From positions 1 through 64,000 of the forward strand of contig JAUNIB010000004.1 of assembly GCA_030523645.1 (NCBI GenBank): a stretch of DNA of 64,000 bases, read 5' to 3'. The stretch comes from Selenomonadaceae bacterium (GTDB lineage Bacteria > Bacillota > Negativicutes > Selenomonadales > Selenomonadaceae). The notes under the pieces were generated by a model. It was not told the origin of the DNA. It did no database searches and saw only the letters and a program-made list of their open reading frames with translations. The position numbers were made by a program, and so were the translations under genes. Positions within the stretch are counted from its first letter, which is position 1; each line of letters starts with the position of its first letter. This document shows positions 50,869-58,617 of this stretch, one piece after another.

Positions 50869-52851
50869 TTAGAAGGAAACTTGAACGCCCATCTGAATGA
50901 AGCGGCCGTATCCGGGAGCATTTCTATTGGAACCGGCATTGTAGAACTGATTCGTAATGTTATTGGCCTTCAAATAAATTTTCCAAGTATCATCGAATTT
51001 GTAGGATGCATTGAGATTGAGAAGTGCGTAATGCTTGCTGCCCATGTTAGTCTCATGTCTACCGCTGGCAATAGTAGTATCAACACCGACAAACCATCCA
51101 CGGTTTCGATAGTTTATGCCAAGGCGATAGCTGTTGGGAGCATTGTAATAAAGGTCTTTATGCATACCTTTACCATCGGCTTCATCAATTTTGGTATTAG
51201 TGAATGCCATACCTGCATCAAATGACCAATGCTTATTCAATTTCTGTTTGTAGGTAAGTTCAAATCCGCGCTTCTTCTCTTTGTTCAAATTTCTGGCATA
51301 AGATTTTGGGGCAAAGGTTACAGAGTCCCACCTGATTGCATCTTTTATCTCACTCATAAACAGGGATGCACTTAAGCTAGAATTATCGTTAAATTCGTGA
51401 TTCCAGCCAAGGGTGGCAGTATAACCTGTTTCCGGCTTTAGATTAGGATCTCCCTCATAAATGTATCCCCCGCCGTAGTCTGCGTAATACCACAGGTCAT
51501 CAGCTTGGGGAGCATTGAATACCCTTCCCCATGAAGCATAAACCTGATTTTTCTTGTCCGGGGTGAAGTTTACAGCGACCTTTGGAGACCACTTTGTACC
51601 GAATTTATTGTGGTGATCCATGCGGAGACCGGGGACAACAGACCACTTTTTACCGATTTTCCAAGTGTCTTGAACATATACTGCGGTATTTTCTATTTTT
51701 TTATTATCATAACCATTTGCTGCATTGCTTGATTTTGTCTGTCGCCAGTCAAGTCCGGCAATCAGAACATGGTCTTTGCCAAGTTCCCAACCATTTTGAT
51801 ATTCTACACCGCTAGTCTTATAAGAAAACTTGCCGCTTACATCATTATTCTTTTTATCATGGTATACTCGGAGGAAGCCGGGAGCCTTGCTTCCTTCTTT
51901 GAAGTTCCAAGTTAAACCTACACTATTTTGTATTCTTCTGTAGCTACCACTTGCTAAAAATCCTATTGGAGCATACATTGGGTTTGTATTGTAATAATGC
52001 CCTCCGTCTTTAATGTTGGTATGAGAATAATTAAAGCTTACAGATTCCCTTTTATTAAGTTTTTGGTCAAGACGAATGGAAAAGTTCTTATCATTTACAT
52101 CACTGCCGGGCATTTTTATTGAATTGCCATCGGCATCTTTCGTCCTGAAATATTGCTGGTGGGTAATGGACCCAGTAACAAACCAACTGAAGTCCTTCAC
52201 ACTACCTTCATTGGTAAGTTGGTAATTGCCACGATGCCATGAACCATAGGCAGCATCGATAGTTGTGTGTACTCCCTTTGTGCCTTTCTTTGTAATGATG
52301 TTGATGACACCACCGACAGCATCGGAGCCGTAGAGAGCAGAGGCTCCACCCTTGACAACCTCGATTCGCTCGATGTTTTTCATAGAGGGAATCATCCGCA
52401 AGTCAGCAGTTGCCTTATTTACGCCTATACCTTGGTCACTGTTGATGCGTTTGCCATCTACTAGAACGAGGACGCGGTAATCACCATTTACCATGATTAT
52501 ATCCTGTCCCATAGTTCCTTCGTCTTTGACAACAACGCCGTTAACATTATGTAAGGCCTCACCAACACTATTGTAATGCTTATCCTCGATCTCCTGTGCC
52601 GTGATAACTGACACATTTGCCGGGACATCGGTAATAGCCTGCGGCATACGGCTGGCGGTGACGACTACGCCGTCAACGGCGTAGGTATTGAGGGCGACAG
52701 GGGCAGCCTCCGGGGCGGCCTTTTCTTCCTGTGCGGTCTTGGACTCCGCGGCAGCGGTTCCCTCTGCCTCTGCGGCATAGCCATGCACCGGCAGGATAGC
52801 AGCCGCAGCCGAGCAGGCCAGGGCAACACCCAGATAGAGTTTGGATTTCAT
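50869..52851 (-). CDS. TonB-dependent outer-membrane receptor
   Basis: A 660-residue receptor of the BtuB/FepA/heme-receptor class. A signal peptide MKSKLYLGVALACSAAAAIL is followed by an alanine/glutamate-rich linker and a TonB-box-like segment (VDGVVVTASRMPQ). The plug follows (~65-175, with NVNGVVVKDEG, MVNGDYRVLVLVDGKRIN and RIEVVKGGASALYGSDAVGG). The beta-barrel ends in the expected Phe (FIQMGVQVSF). The start is ATG 52851 with taaggagga before it; the longer frame has none. The ligand is probably an iron or cobalamin-type complex, imported with the permease, ATPase and binding protein here. AT-richer than its neighbours. Confidence 0.94.
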   Translation of the reverse strand: MKSKLYLGVALACSAAAAILPVHGYAAEAEGTAAAESKTAQEEKAAPEAAPVALNTYAVDGVVVTASRMPQAITDVPANVSVITAQEIEDKHYNSVGEALHNVNGVVVKDEGTMGQDIIMVNGDYRVLVLVDGKRINSDQGIGVNKATADLRMIPSMKNIERIEVVKGGASALYGSDAVGGVINIITKKGTKGVHTTIDAAYGSWHRGNYQLTNEGSVKDFSWFVTGSITHQQYFRTKDADGNSIKMPGSDVNDKNFSIRLDQKLNKRESVSFNYSHTNIKDGGHYYNTNPMYAPIGFLASGSYRRIQNSVGLTWNFKEGSKAPGFLRVYHDKKNNDVSGKFSYKTSGVEYQNGWELGKDHVLIAGLDWRQTKSSNAANGYDNKKIENTAVYVQDTWKIGKKWSVVPGLRMDHHNKFGTKWSPKVAVNFTPDKKNQVYASWGRVFNAPQADDLWYYADYGGGYIYEGDPNLKPETGYTATLGWNHEFNDNSSLSASLFMSEIKDAIRWDSVTFAPKSYARNLNKEKKRGFELTYKQKLNKHWSFDAGMAFTNTKIDEADGKGMHKDLYYNAPNSYRLGINYRNRGWFVGVDTTIASGRHETNMGSKHYALLNLNASYKFDDTWKIYLKANNITNQFYNAGSNRNAPGYGRFIQMGVQVSF

Positions 52852-52872
52852 TGGATATTCCTCCTTAAAAAT

Positions 52873-52897
52873 AATGATATGTACATGTTTCATCATT
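52873..52897 (-). promoter_or_regulatory. Palindromic operator candidate upstream of the receptor
   Basis: AATGAT...ATCATT arms around ACATGT, an imperfect 25-bp palindrome just before the receptor gene. It is loosely Fur-box-like, but identity is uncertain. Confidence 0.35.
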
Positions 52898-52926
52898 AGA
52901 TGATGAGACGGTCATTGCAACGGTTG

Positions 52927-53045
52927 AAAGCCTCCCCTATAGGGGAGGTGCCCGAAGGGCGGAGGGGTAAAATACTTAGGAAATCCGTTATGCATTTACC
53001 CCTTAGACGGCTGTGCCGCCAGCTCCTATAAAGGGGAGCCTTTAT
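52927..53045. repeat. Family B repeats
   Basis: gcctcccctataggggaggt ending in ggaggggtaaaa, and an inverted partner tttacccctta...aggggagcc. They separate the receptor gene from the binding-protein gene. Confidence 0.85.
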
Positions 53046-53054
53046 ATGTGTATG

Positions 53055-54029
53055 CTAATCTGCCGCTGACAGATGCTCGCTGTCGGACTGGGCAAATTCA
53101 TCGCCATATATGACATAGGCTATTTCCTTCACGGCAAAGACGAAGTCCTGAGAGCCGTTATAGATATAGCTTTCTCTCGGATATAGAAGCCGCTGATGGC
53201 GGATGGCCTTCACATTTTTCAGCGAAGGGTCATCAAGATACCGGCGGCTGAACTTGTTGGAATCGAAGCTGACCCCGGCGGTGTATGAGGGGAGAAAGAG
53301 AATATCGGGGTTTATGACCACAAGCTGCTCCTTGCTCATAGTCTGCCCGTTCTTTATACCGGCCTCGGAGCGGCCGTTGATGACACCGGCCAGCTTGCAG
53401 GCCTCGTCAAAGGTGCAGCCGCTGCCGCCGTAGCCGTCCATTAGTGAGATGAGCAGCACCCGGGGGATTTCCCGCTGGGGCAGTTTCCGCAGCTTTGCCT
53501 GAATATCCTCCAGGGTTCTGTCCATGAGAGCCGTCAGCTTTTTTCCCCGCTCCGGCTCACCGATGGCGGCTGACAGCCGGTGAACGGTGTCCTTTATCTC
53601 CGCGAGATTTTTCGGCCCCGGACAGACATATACCTTCAGCCCGAGGTCGCGAAGATTTTCCACCAGCTCTATATCGCCCCAGTCCGGGACAATCACCAGG
53701 TCCGGTCTGAGCGCCATAATCTCCTCTACTGATGGATTGCTTATCTTCGTGGGTATCTGCTTTGCCAGTCCCGTCACATTGGAGCTGACGGGGTCCTCAA
53801 GGAGAGCGTTGACGGCAGCCATCCGCTCCGGCTTCACCAGTCCCAGCATGATCGTATCGGTACTCATGGACAGGGTGAGTATCCTCTGAGGCGGGGCGGG
53901 CATCTTCACCTCAGTGCCTTTACAGTCGGTGATGGTGTAGGAGCTTGCGGTGTCGGCTGTCTCCTTCGCTGCCGGCCCGCAGCCAGTGGTCAGCAGAAGA
54001 AGAAATGCGAGTAAAATTTTCAAAATCAC
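53055..54029 (-). CDS. Periplasmic ligand-binding lipoprotein (FecB/BtuF type)
   Basis: A 324-residue class III binding protein for the ABC importer. The signal peptide ends in the lipobox LTTGC (Cys ~17). The periplasmic-binding fold has ITDCKGTEVKMPAPPQRILT, EEIMALRPDLVIVPDWGD, a long connecting helix (~160-190) and PDILFLPSYTAG. The start codon appears to be GTG 54029, with the family B repeat end (gaggggt) as the nearest purine-rich stretch; TTG 54023 is possible. It lies between the receptor gene and tonB on the same strand, so it completes the uptake system. Confidence 0.9.
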   Translation of the reverse strand: MILKILLAFLLLLTTGCGPAAKETADTASSYTITDCKGTEVKMPAPPQRILTLSMSTDTIMLGLVKPERMAAVNALLEDPVSSNVTGLAKQIPTKISNPSVEEIMALRPDLVIVPDWGDIELVENLRDLGLKVYVCPGPKNLAEIKDTVHRLSAAIGEPERGKKLTALMDRTLEDIQAKLRKLPQREIPRVLLISLMDGYGGSGCTFDEACKLAGVINGRSEAGIKNGQTMSKEQLVVINPDILFLPSYTAGVSFDSNKFSRRYLDDPSLKNVKAIRHQRLLYPRESYIYNGSQDFVFAVKEIAYVIYGDEFAQSDSEHLSAAD

Positions 54030-54040
54030 AATGTGTATGT

Positions 54041-54179
54041 TACCCCTCAGTCAGCTTCGCTGACAGCTCCCCTAGAGGGGAGCCTATAGACTGATTATTG
54101 TTACCCCTGAGTAAGCAAAGCCGATGCCCAAGCCTCCCCTGCAGGGGAGGTGCTGAGCGCAGCGAAGCGGAGGGGTAAA
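54041..54179. repeat. Family B repeats between tonB and the binding-protein gene
   Basis: tacccctcagtcagcttcgc/ctcccctagaggggag and a second copy cctcccctgcaggggagg ending ggaggggtaaat, with the linker tatagactgattattgtt that is also seen in family A. Confidence 0.85.
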
Positions 54180-54186
54180 TGTATCC

Positions 54187-54909
54187 TTAATTCAATCTAA
54201 ACGCCACCGGCACCTGCACATAGCACCGCACCGGTCTTCCCTGTCCATCCAGTCCCGGAGAGAAACGCCACTCCTCTACAGCCTCCGCAGCCGCCTCATC
54301 AAGATACACATCACCGGCAGACTCCATTATCTCCACGGACTCAGGCACGCCGGCTTTGTCCAGCAGGATACGGAGATATGCCGTACCTTCTACGCCCCGC
54401 CGTCTGGCGCTGGGCGGATAGTCCGGCTGTACAGCCCGCAATATGGACGGAGCCACGGCGGGAGTCTGTATAGCGTTGCCGTCTATGGCACTGCCGCTGC
54501 CGTTTCCGGCTTTATCTCCATCCCCTGCTCCGTCTCCGCTGCCGCTGCCCTGACCGTTGCCATTCTTTTGAGCGGTGCTGTCGGGTCTTGATTGGGCTGT
54601 ATTGTCCTGCGGCTTTGTTTCTGTCTGCTCCGCCGGTTTCTCCGGCGGATTTTCTTTTGTCTCTTCCACTATGTCATCAGCCTTGGGCGGTGCTATCTCC
54701 TGCACTGGCTTCGCTGCCGGAGCGGCGGCTGTTTCTTTAGTCGCTGCTGCCAGTGAGCCGGAGCCTATGAGGGACACTTCATAGACAGGCTCGTCGATGA
54801 CAGGCGGCTTTGCGGAGAGAAAGCCTGCAAGCCCCAGCGCTCCCAGAGCGGCAATGTGAAAGGCGATTCCCATAGCCATGGCGGTGGTCTGCCGCCCTGC
54901 CCCGGTCAT
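54187..54909 (-). CDS. tonB: Energy transducer TonB
   Basis: A 240-residue TonB. N-terminal membrane anchor with MAMGIAFHIAALGALGLAGF. A long periplasmic linker (~60-150) is rich in P, E, K, Q and then G/D/N (GSGSGDGAGDGDKAGNGSGS). The C-terminal domain (~155-240) has QPDYPPSARRRGVEGTAYLR and EWRFSPGLDGQGRPV. It links the proton-motive force captured by ExbBD to the receptor. The ATG overlaps the exbD stop by four bases. The glycine/aspartate-rich linker replaces part of the usual Pro-rich spacer. Confidence 0.93.
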   Translation of the reverse strand: MTGAGRQTTAMAMGIAFHIAALGALGLAGFLSAKPPVIDEPVYEVSLIGSGSLAAATKETAAAPAAKPVQEIAPPKADDIVEETKENPPEKPAEQTETKPQDNTAQSRPDSTAQKNGNGQGSGSGDGAGDGDKAGNGSGSAIDGNAIQTPAVAPSILRAVQPDYPPSARRRGVEGTAYLRILLDKAGVPESVEIMESAGDVYLDEAAAEAVEEWRFSPGLDGQGRPVRCYVQVPVAFRLN

Positions 54910-55319
54910 TTCGTTCCCTCGGAATCGGCAGCAAGGCCGATGCGGGAAATTCCTGCTTCCTTGAACTTATCCAGCAGAGCAATGACGGTGCCGTAGTTTA
55001 CGGTGCCGTCACCCCGGAGAATAACCGCGAAATCCTTGTCCCGCTGCTTCGCCTCCTTGGCGGCAGCGATGACTGCCTCCTGGGTGGACAGCTTGTCCCC
55101 CAGCCACACGGCGCCGCCTGCCTTCACCGTCACCACGAAGGGAGAGCTTTTCACCCGCTGGGTCTGCCGGGCTGTCGGCAGCTGGACGGGGACGGCCTTC
55201 AGGTCGCTCATATACATAGTGCTGAGGATGAAGAAAACCAGCAGCAGGAAAATCATGTCAATCATGGGGCTGAGCATGATGCCGGTGTTCTCGTCCCGAT
55301 TTTTTGTGAACTTTATCAT
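54906..55319 (-). CDS. exbD: ExbD/TolR-family biopolymer transport protein
   Basis: A 137-residue ExbD with one transmembrane helix. MLSPMIDMIFLLLVFFILST carries the proton-conducting Asp (~Asp 21), and a periplasmic domain (~60-135) has AVILRGDGTVNYGTVIALLD. Works with ExbB to energise TonB. Coupled to tonB by an ATGA overlap. The 171-base gap to exbB contains a family A repeat pair, so the original exbB-exbD junction has been split. Confidence 0.94.
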   Translation of the reverse strand: MIKFTKNRDENTGIMLSPMIDMIFLLLVFFILSTMYMSDLKAVPVQLPTARQTQRVKSSPFVVTVKAGGAVWLGDKLSTQEAVIAAAKEAKQRDKDFAVILRGDGTVNYGTVIALLDKFKEAGISRIGLAADSEGTK

Positions 55320-55371
55320 AATTGCCTCGGTTTGTTAGTGTGGATTCTTATGAATATAGACTGCAGCAGAA

Positions 55372-55470
55372 ACCTCATCCGTCAGCCTACGGCTGCCACC
55401 TTCTCCATAGGAGAAGGTCTTTACCCTCCCCTTTGGGGAGGGGGGACCAGCGAAGCTGGTGGGTGAGGTT
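55372..55470. repeat. Family A repeats between exbB and exbD
   Basis: acctcatccgtcagcctacg/ccttctccataggagaagg and a ccctcccctttggggaggg/ccagcgaagctgg copy. Confidence 0.88.
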
Positions 55471-55490
55471 AATACATTGGCGTTACTGCC

Positions 55491-56090
55491 TTATCTCGCA
55501 CAATGTGCCTCCAACAATGCGTTGGCAATCTCCTCCAGCGTCAGCTCCACCTGATGAAGCCGTCTGGAGAAATAAGCGTGGGAGCAGATGCCCATGACGG
55601 CGATAGACAGACCGAAGACCGTGGTAATGAGTGCCTCGCCGATACCGGCAGTGACGGCCATAGGATTGTCCATGCGGACATCGAGCGCATTGAAGGAAGC
55701 AATCATGCCGGTGACGGTACCCAGCAGACCAAGTACCGGAGCCAGACTCACGGCTACTTCCAGATAGCTGAGGCCGGCGGCGAACTTCTCCCGGGTCTTC
55801 TCGCCCTGAATGGTGATGTACTCCTCAGGGTGCTTCACTGCCGGCAGCTCGGATACCACCTTGGAGACGAATTCCCCCAGAGCCCCGTCGCCGGAAGCAG
55901 CTGTGAGAGCCGCTGTATCTCCCCGGCCTGTCAGCCGCCGGACTGCCTCGCCGTAGCTCAGCCCTTTATCATTTGCCCGATAATATATGAATCGTTCCGC
56001 AGATATGATTACCACGGTCAGAGAGCAGACAAGCAGCGGGTACATCATCAGACCGCCTTTACTAAAGTATTCCAGACCTTGAAAAAACAT
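55491..56090 (-). CDS. exbB: ExbB/TolQ-family proton channel protein
   Basis: A 199-residue ExbB with three transmembrane helices (~10-30, ~110-135, ~150-175). Conserved LEVAVSLAPVLGLLGTVTGM in helix 2 and AGIGEALITTVFGLSIAVMG in helix 3 identify the MotA/TolQ/ExbB family. The start is ATG 56090 (MFFQGLEYFSKGG), because the preceding codons are the ggaggaaaaggaa ribosome binding site. First gene of the exbB-exbD-tonB-binding protein-receptor series. Divergent from the third hybrid kinase. Confidence 0.93.
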   Translation of the reverse strand: MFFQGLEYFSKGGLMMYPLLVCSLTVVIISAERFIYYRANDKGLSYGEAVRRLTGRGDTAALTAASGDGALGEFVSKVVSELPAVKHPEEYITIQGEKTREKFAAGLSYLEVAVSLAPVLGLLGTVTGMIASFNALDVRMDNPMAVTAGIGEALITTVFGLSIAVMGICSHAYFSRRLHQVELTLEEIANALLEAHCAR

Positions 56091-56293
56091 TTCCTTTTCC
56101 TCCAAAAATATCTATTCATAATATATGGTTTATGATATTATGTGATATTATAATGTATAGTTAATTATAGTGCAATGGTTAATAAGAAAAAACATAAAAT
56201 ATTTAATATGATTTTCGATAAATCAATATTTTATTTTGCAATAATTTCGCATTACCTAGAGTTGCATATACGGAATAATGGAGCGGTAAAGGA
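56091..56293. promoter_or_regulatory. AT-rich divergent regulatory region
   Basis: Very AT-rich, with tandem TGATATTATG/TGATATTATA at about 56131-56150. It must hold the promoters of exbB (minus) and of the hybrid kinase gene (plus). Specific elements are not assigned. Confidence 0.5.
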
Positions 56294-58414
56294 ATGAAAA
56301 GAATGAAAAAATCGCCGCAGAAGGAAAAAGTGCAAATGACCGGCATGGTAGACTACAACCATGCCCTTTTTGAAAGCATGGCCCAGTTCTGCGATGCGGT
56401 GCTGCTGATTGAGCTGAAGGAAGGGACAATCAAGACCCTCCACAACCGGCTCTTCCCGCTGATGATTGGGCGCACTGCTCCCCTGTCCTCCGTTCGGGAT
56501 TTCGTCCTCCGGTTCATGTCGGGCCATCAGGCGGAGGAACTTATCAGCCGTCTCAGTCCCCTGTACCTGCAGGGACTGCGGCAGAGCATTTCCTACTCTA
56601 CCGGAATATTCCTGGTGGGAGACCAGCCGCACAATCTCCATTACACCATGACTCCCGAATACGACGGATACAACCGGGTCGTCCGGGTATACCTGACCTT
56701 CCTTGATATGCAGGTATTCATGGAGAACAACGGTTTCGTGAAGGAGACGGAGCAGCCGGACGGCGGAGAGCAGCTCGCTGCAATGCCCCGGGAAATCAGC
56801 GACGAAATCGTCGCCAACAGAGCAAGGCAGCGGACACTGACTGAGGCTCTGATGGCGGCGGAGCAGGCCAACAAGGCAAAGACCGTATTCCTCAACAACA
56901 TGAGCCACGACATCCGCACCCCTATGAACGCTATCGTGGGCTACACTACGCTGGCCATCGCCCACATGGACGAGCCGGAGCTGGTGGCGGACTATCTCAG
57001 CAAGATAAAGACCTCTTCCGACCATCTCCTGTCCCTTATCAACGACATACTGGACATGAGCCGCATAGAGTCCGGCAAGATGAAGCTGGATGAGACGGAG
57101 GTATCACTGCCGGAGCTGATGAACGACCTCCAGAACATCGTCCGGGAGGAAATGAACTCCAAGAAGCTGGAGCTGTTCTTCGATACGGTAGATGTCACCA
57201 ATGAAGTCGTCTGGTGCGACCGGCTGCGGCTAAATCAAATCCTGCTGAACTGTATCAGCAATGCGGTGAAATACACCCCTGCCTACGGCTCCGTGGGCAT
57301 CCGGGTCATTCAGGAGCCGGGCAGCCGCCCCGACAGGGCGAACTATGTGTTTAAGGTGCTGGACACCGGTATCGGCATGAGCGATGAGTTTGCCAAGCAT
57401 ATCTTTGAGCCGTTCTCCCGGGAGGAAACCAGTACGGTAAACGGCATACAGGGTACCGGTCTCGGCATGGCCATTACCAAGAATCTGGTGGATATGCTGG
57501 GCGGCGATATCTCTGTCATCACCAGGAAGGGCAAGGGAACGGAATTTACCATCCGGCTTACCCTGAGAATTGCCGTGAAGGGTATCCATCAGGACTTCAT
57601 CATCGACAGCCTGTGGAACAATCACGCACTGGTGGTAGCGGCCAATCCAGACACCTGTATCAGCGTCACGGATATGTTGGCCAATATCGGCCTCCGGGCC
57701 GAGTGGACGGCCTCACCTCGGGAGGCGCTGCTCCGTACCGGCCATGCCAGCCGCAGGGGGGATCCCTACGAGCTGTATATCATCGACGATGCCCTGCCGG
57801 ACATGAGCGGCATTGAGCTGGCCCGGACAATCAGAAGCGGGGAAACTGTCAAATCAATGATTATCCTCACCTCCCATGACCGGGCGAGAGCGGAGACCAA
57901 GGCCCTTGACGCAGGGATAAATGTAATCTGTACCAAGCCCCTCTTTATGTCCAAGCTCCACGACACTATCCGACGGGCGCTGGAGAAAACGCCTGCCGAA
58001 GAAGCAGGGAAGCCTGCCGAAAGTCCGTCTCTGGAGGGACTCACCATCCTGCTGACGGAGGACAACGAGCTGAATCAGGAAATCGCCGTCACCCTCCTGA
58101 CCGACGCCGGAGCCGCAGTAGATGTAGCAGGCAACGGCAGCCTCGCCGTGGAAAGGATAACCGCCGAGCCGGAGGACAAATACGACCTGATACTCATGGA
58201 CATCCAGATGCCGGTGATGAACGGCTACGAGGCCACGAAAGCCATCCGGGAGCTGCCGGGGGCAAAGGGCAAAATCCCCATTATCGCCATGACCGCCGAT
58301 GCCTTCAGGGAGGACAAGCTGCAGGCTATCTCCTCCGGTATGAATGCCCATATACCGAAGCCAATCTCCATGGATGTACTGGCAGATACCATCCGGGAGG
58401 TACTTAATAGCTGA
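56294..58414 (+). CDS. Hybrid histidine kinase with two receiver domains
   Basis: A 706-residue cytoplasmic hybrid kinase. An N-terminal sensor-like region (~1-175) shows no clear family but aligns in style with the start of the protein at 12657. HisKA contains FLNNMSHDIRTPMNA (His ~204). HATPase has RLNQILLNCISNAVKYTP and GTGLGMAITKNL. Receiver 1 (~440-565) keeps the Asp in YIIDDALPDMSG but lacks the usual acidic pair near its start (HALVVAANPDT), so it may be a pseudo-receiver. Receiver 2 (~580-700) is complete (ILLTEDNELN, ILMDIQMPVMNG, HIPKPIS). The terminator after it is weakly placed; the condensation/cNMP protein gene follows. Confidence 0.9.
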   Translation: MKRMKKSPQKEKVQMTGMVDYNHALFESMAQFCDAVLLIELKEGTIKTLHNRLFPLMIGRTAPLSSVRDFVLRFMSGHQAEELISRLSPLYLQGLRQSISYSTGIFLVGDQPHNLHYTMTPEYDGYNRVVRVYLTFLDMQVFMENNGFVKETEQPDGGEQLAAMPREISDEIVANRARQRTLTEALMAAEQANKAKTVFLNNMSHDIRTPMNAIVGYTTLAIAHMDEPELVADYLSKIKTSSDHLLSLINDILDMSRIESGKMKLDETEVSLPELMNDLQNIVREEMNSKKLELFFDTVDVTNEVVWCDRLRLNQILLNCISNAVKYTPAYGSVGIRVIQEPGSRPDRANYVFKVLDTGIGMSDEFAKHIFEPFSREETSTVNGIQGTGLGMAITKNLVDMLGGDISVITRKGKGTEFTIRLTLRIAVKGIHQDFIIDSLWNNHALVVAANPDTCISVTDMLANIGLRAEWTASPREALLRTGHASRRGDPYELYIIDDALPDMSGIELARTIRSGETVKSMIILTSHDRARAETKALDAGINVICTKPLFMSKLHDTIRRALEKTPAEEAGKPAESPSLEGLTILLTEDNELNQEIAVTLLTDAGAAVDVAGNGSLAVERITAEPEDKYDLILMDIQMPVMNGYEATKAIRELPGAKGKIPIIAMTADAFREDKLQAISSGMNAHIPKPISMDVLADTIREVLNS

Positions 58415-58440
58415 CCGGCGAAATATACTCATCCTATAAA

Positions 58441-58483
58441 GACAGAAAGCCCCCGGCAATGTCACGCCGGGGGTTTCTGCTGT
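58441..58483 (+). terminator. Hairpin terminator after the hybrid kinase
   Basis: Stem gcccccggc/gccgggggt extended by gacagaaa/tttctgctgtc. There is no long T-run, so termination may be partial. Confidence 0.7.
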
Positions 58484-58617
58484 CAGCGGTTATGCGGGCC
58501 GAAATCTTTTTTCTTCCACAGGCTGCCTCTGCTGTGGTATATTTATAAAGAAATAAGTAACATATTAAGAGAAATAACGGAAATAATTGTGCGCTCCCCT
58601 AGGAAAAGGAGGATACC

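Noticed and set aside
52852-52926. Cobalamin riboswitch before the TonB-dependent receptor
   Set aside because: The leader is only ~75 bases before repeats begin and shows no B12-box-like conserved segment.
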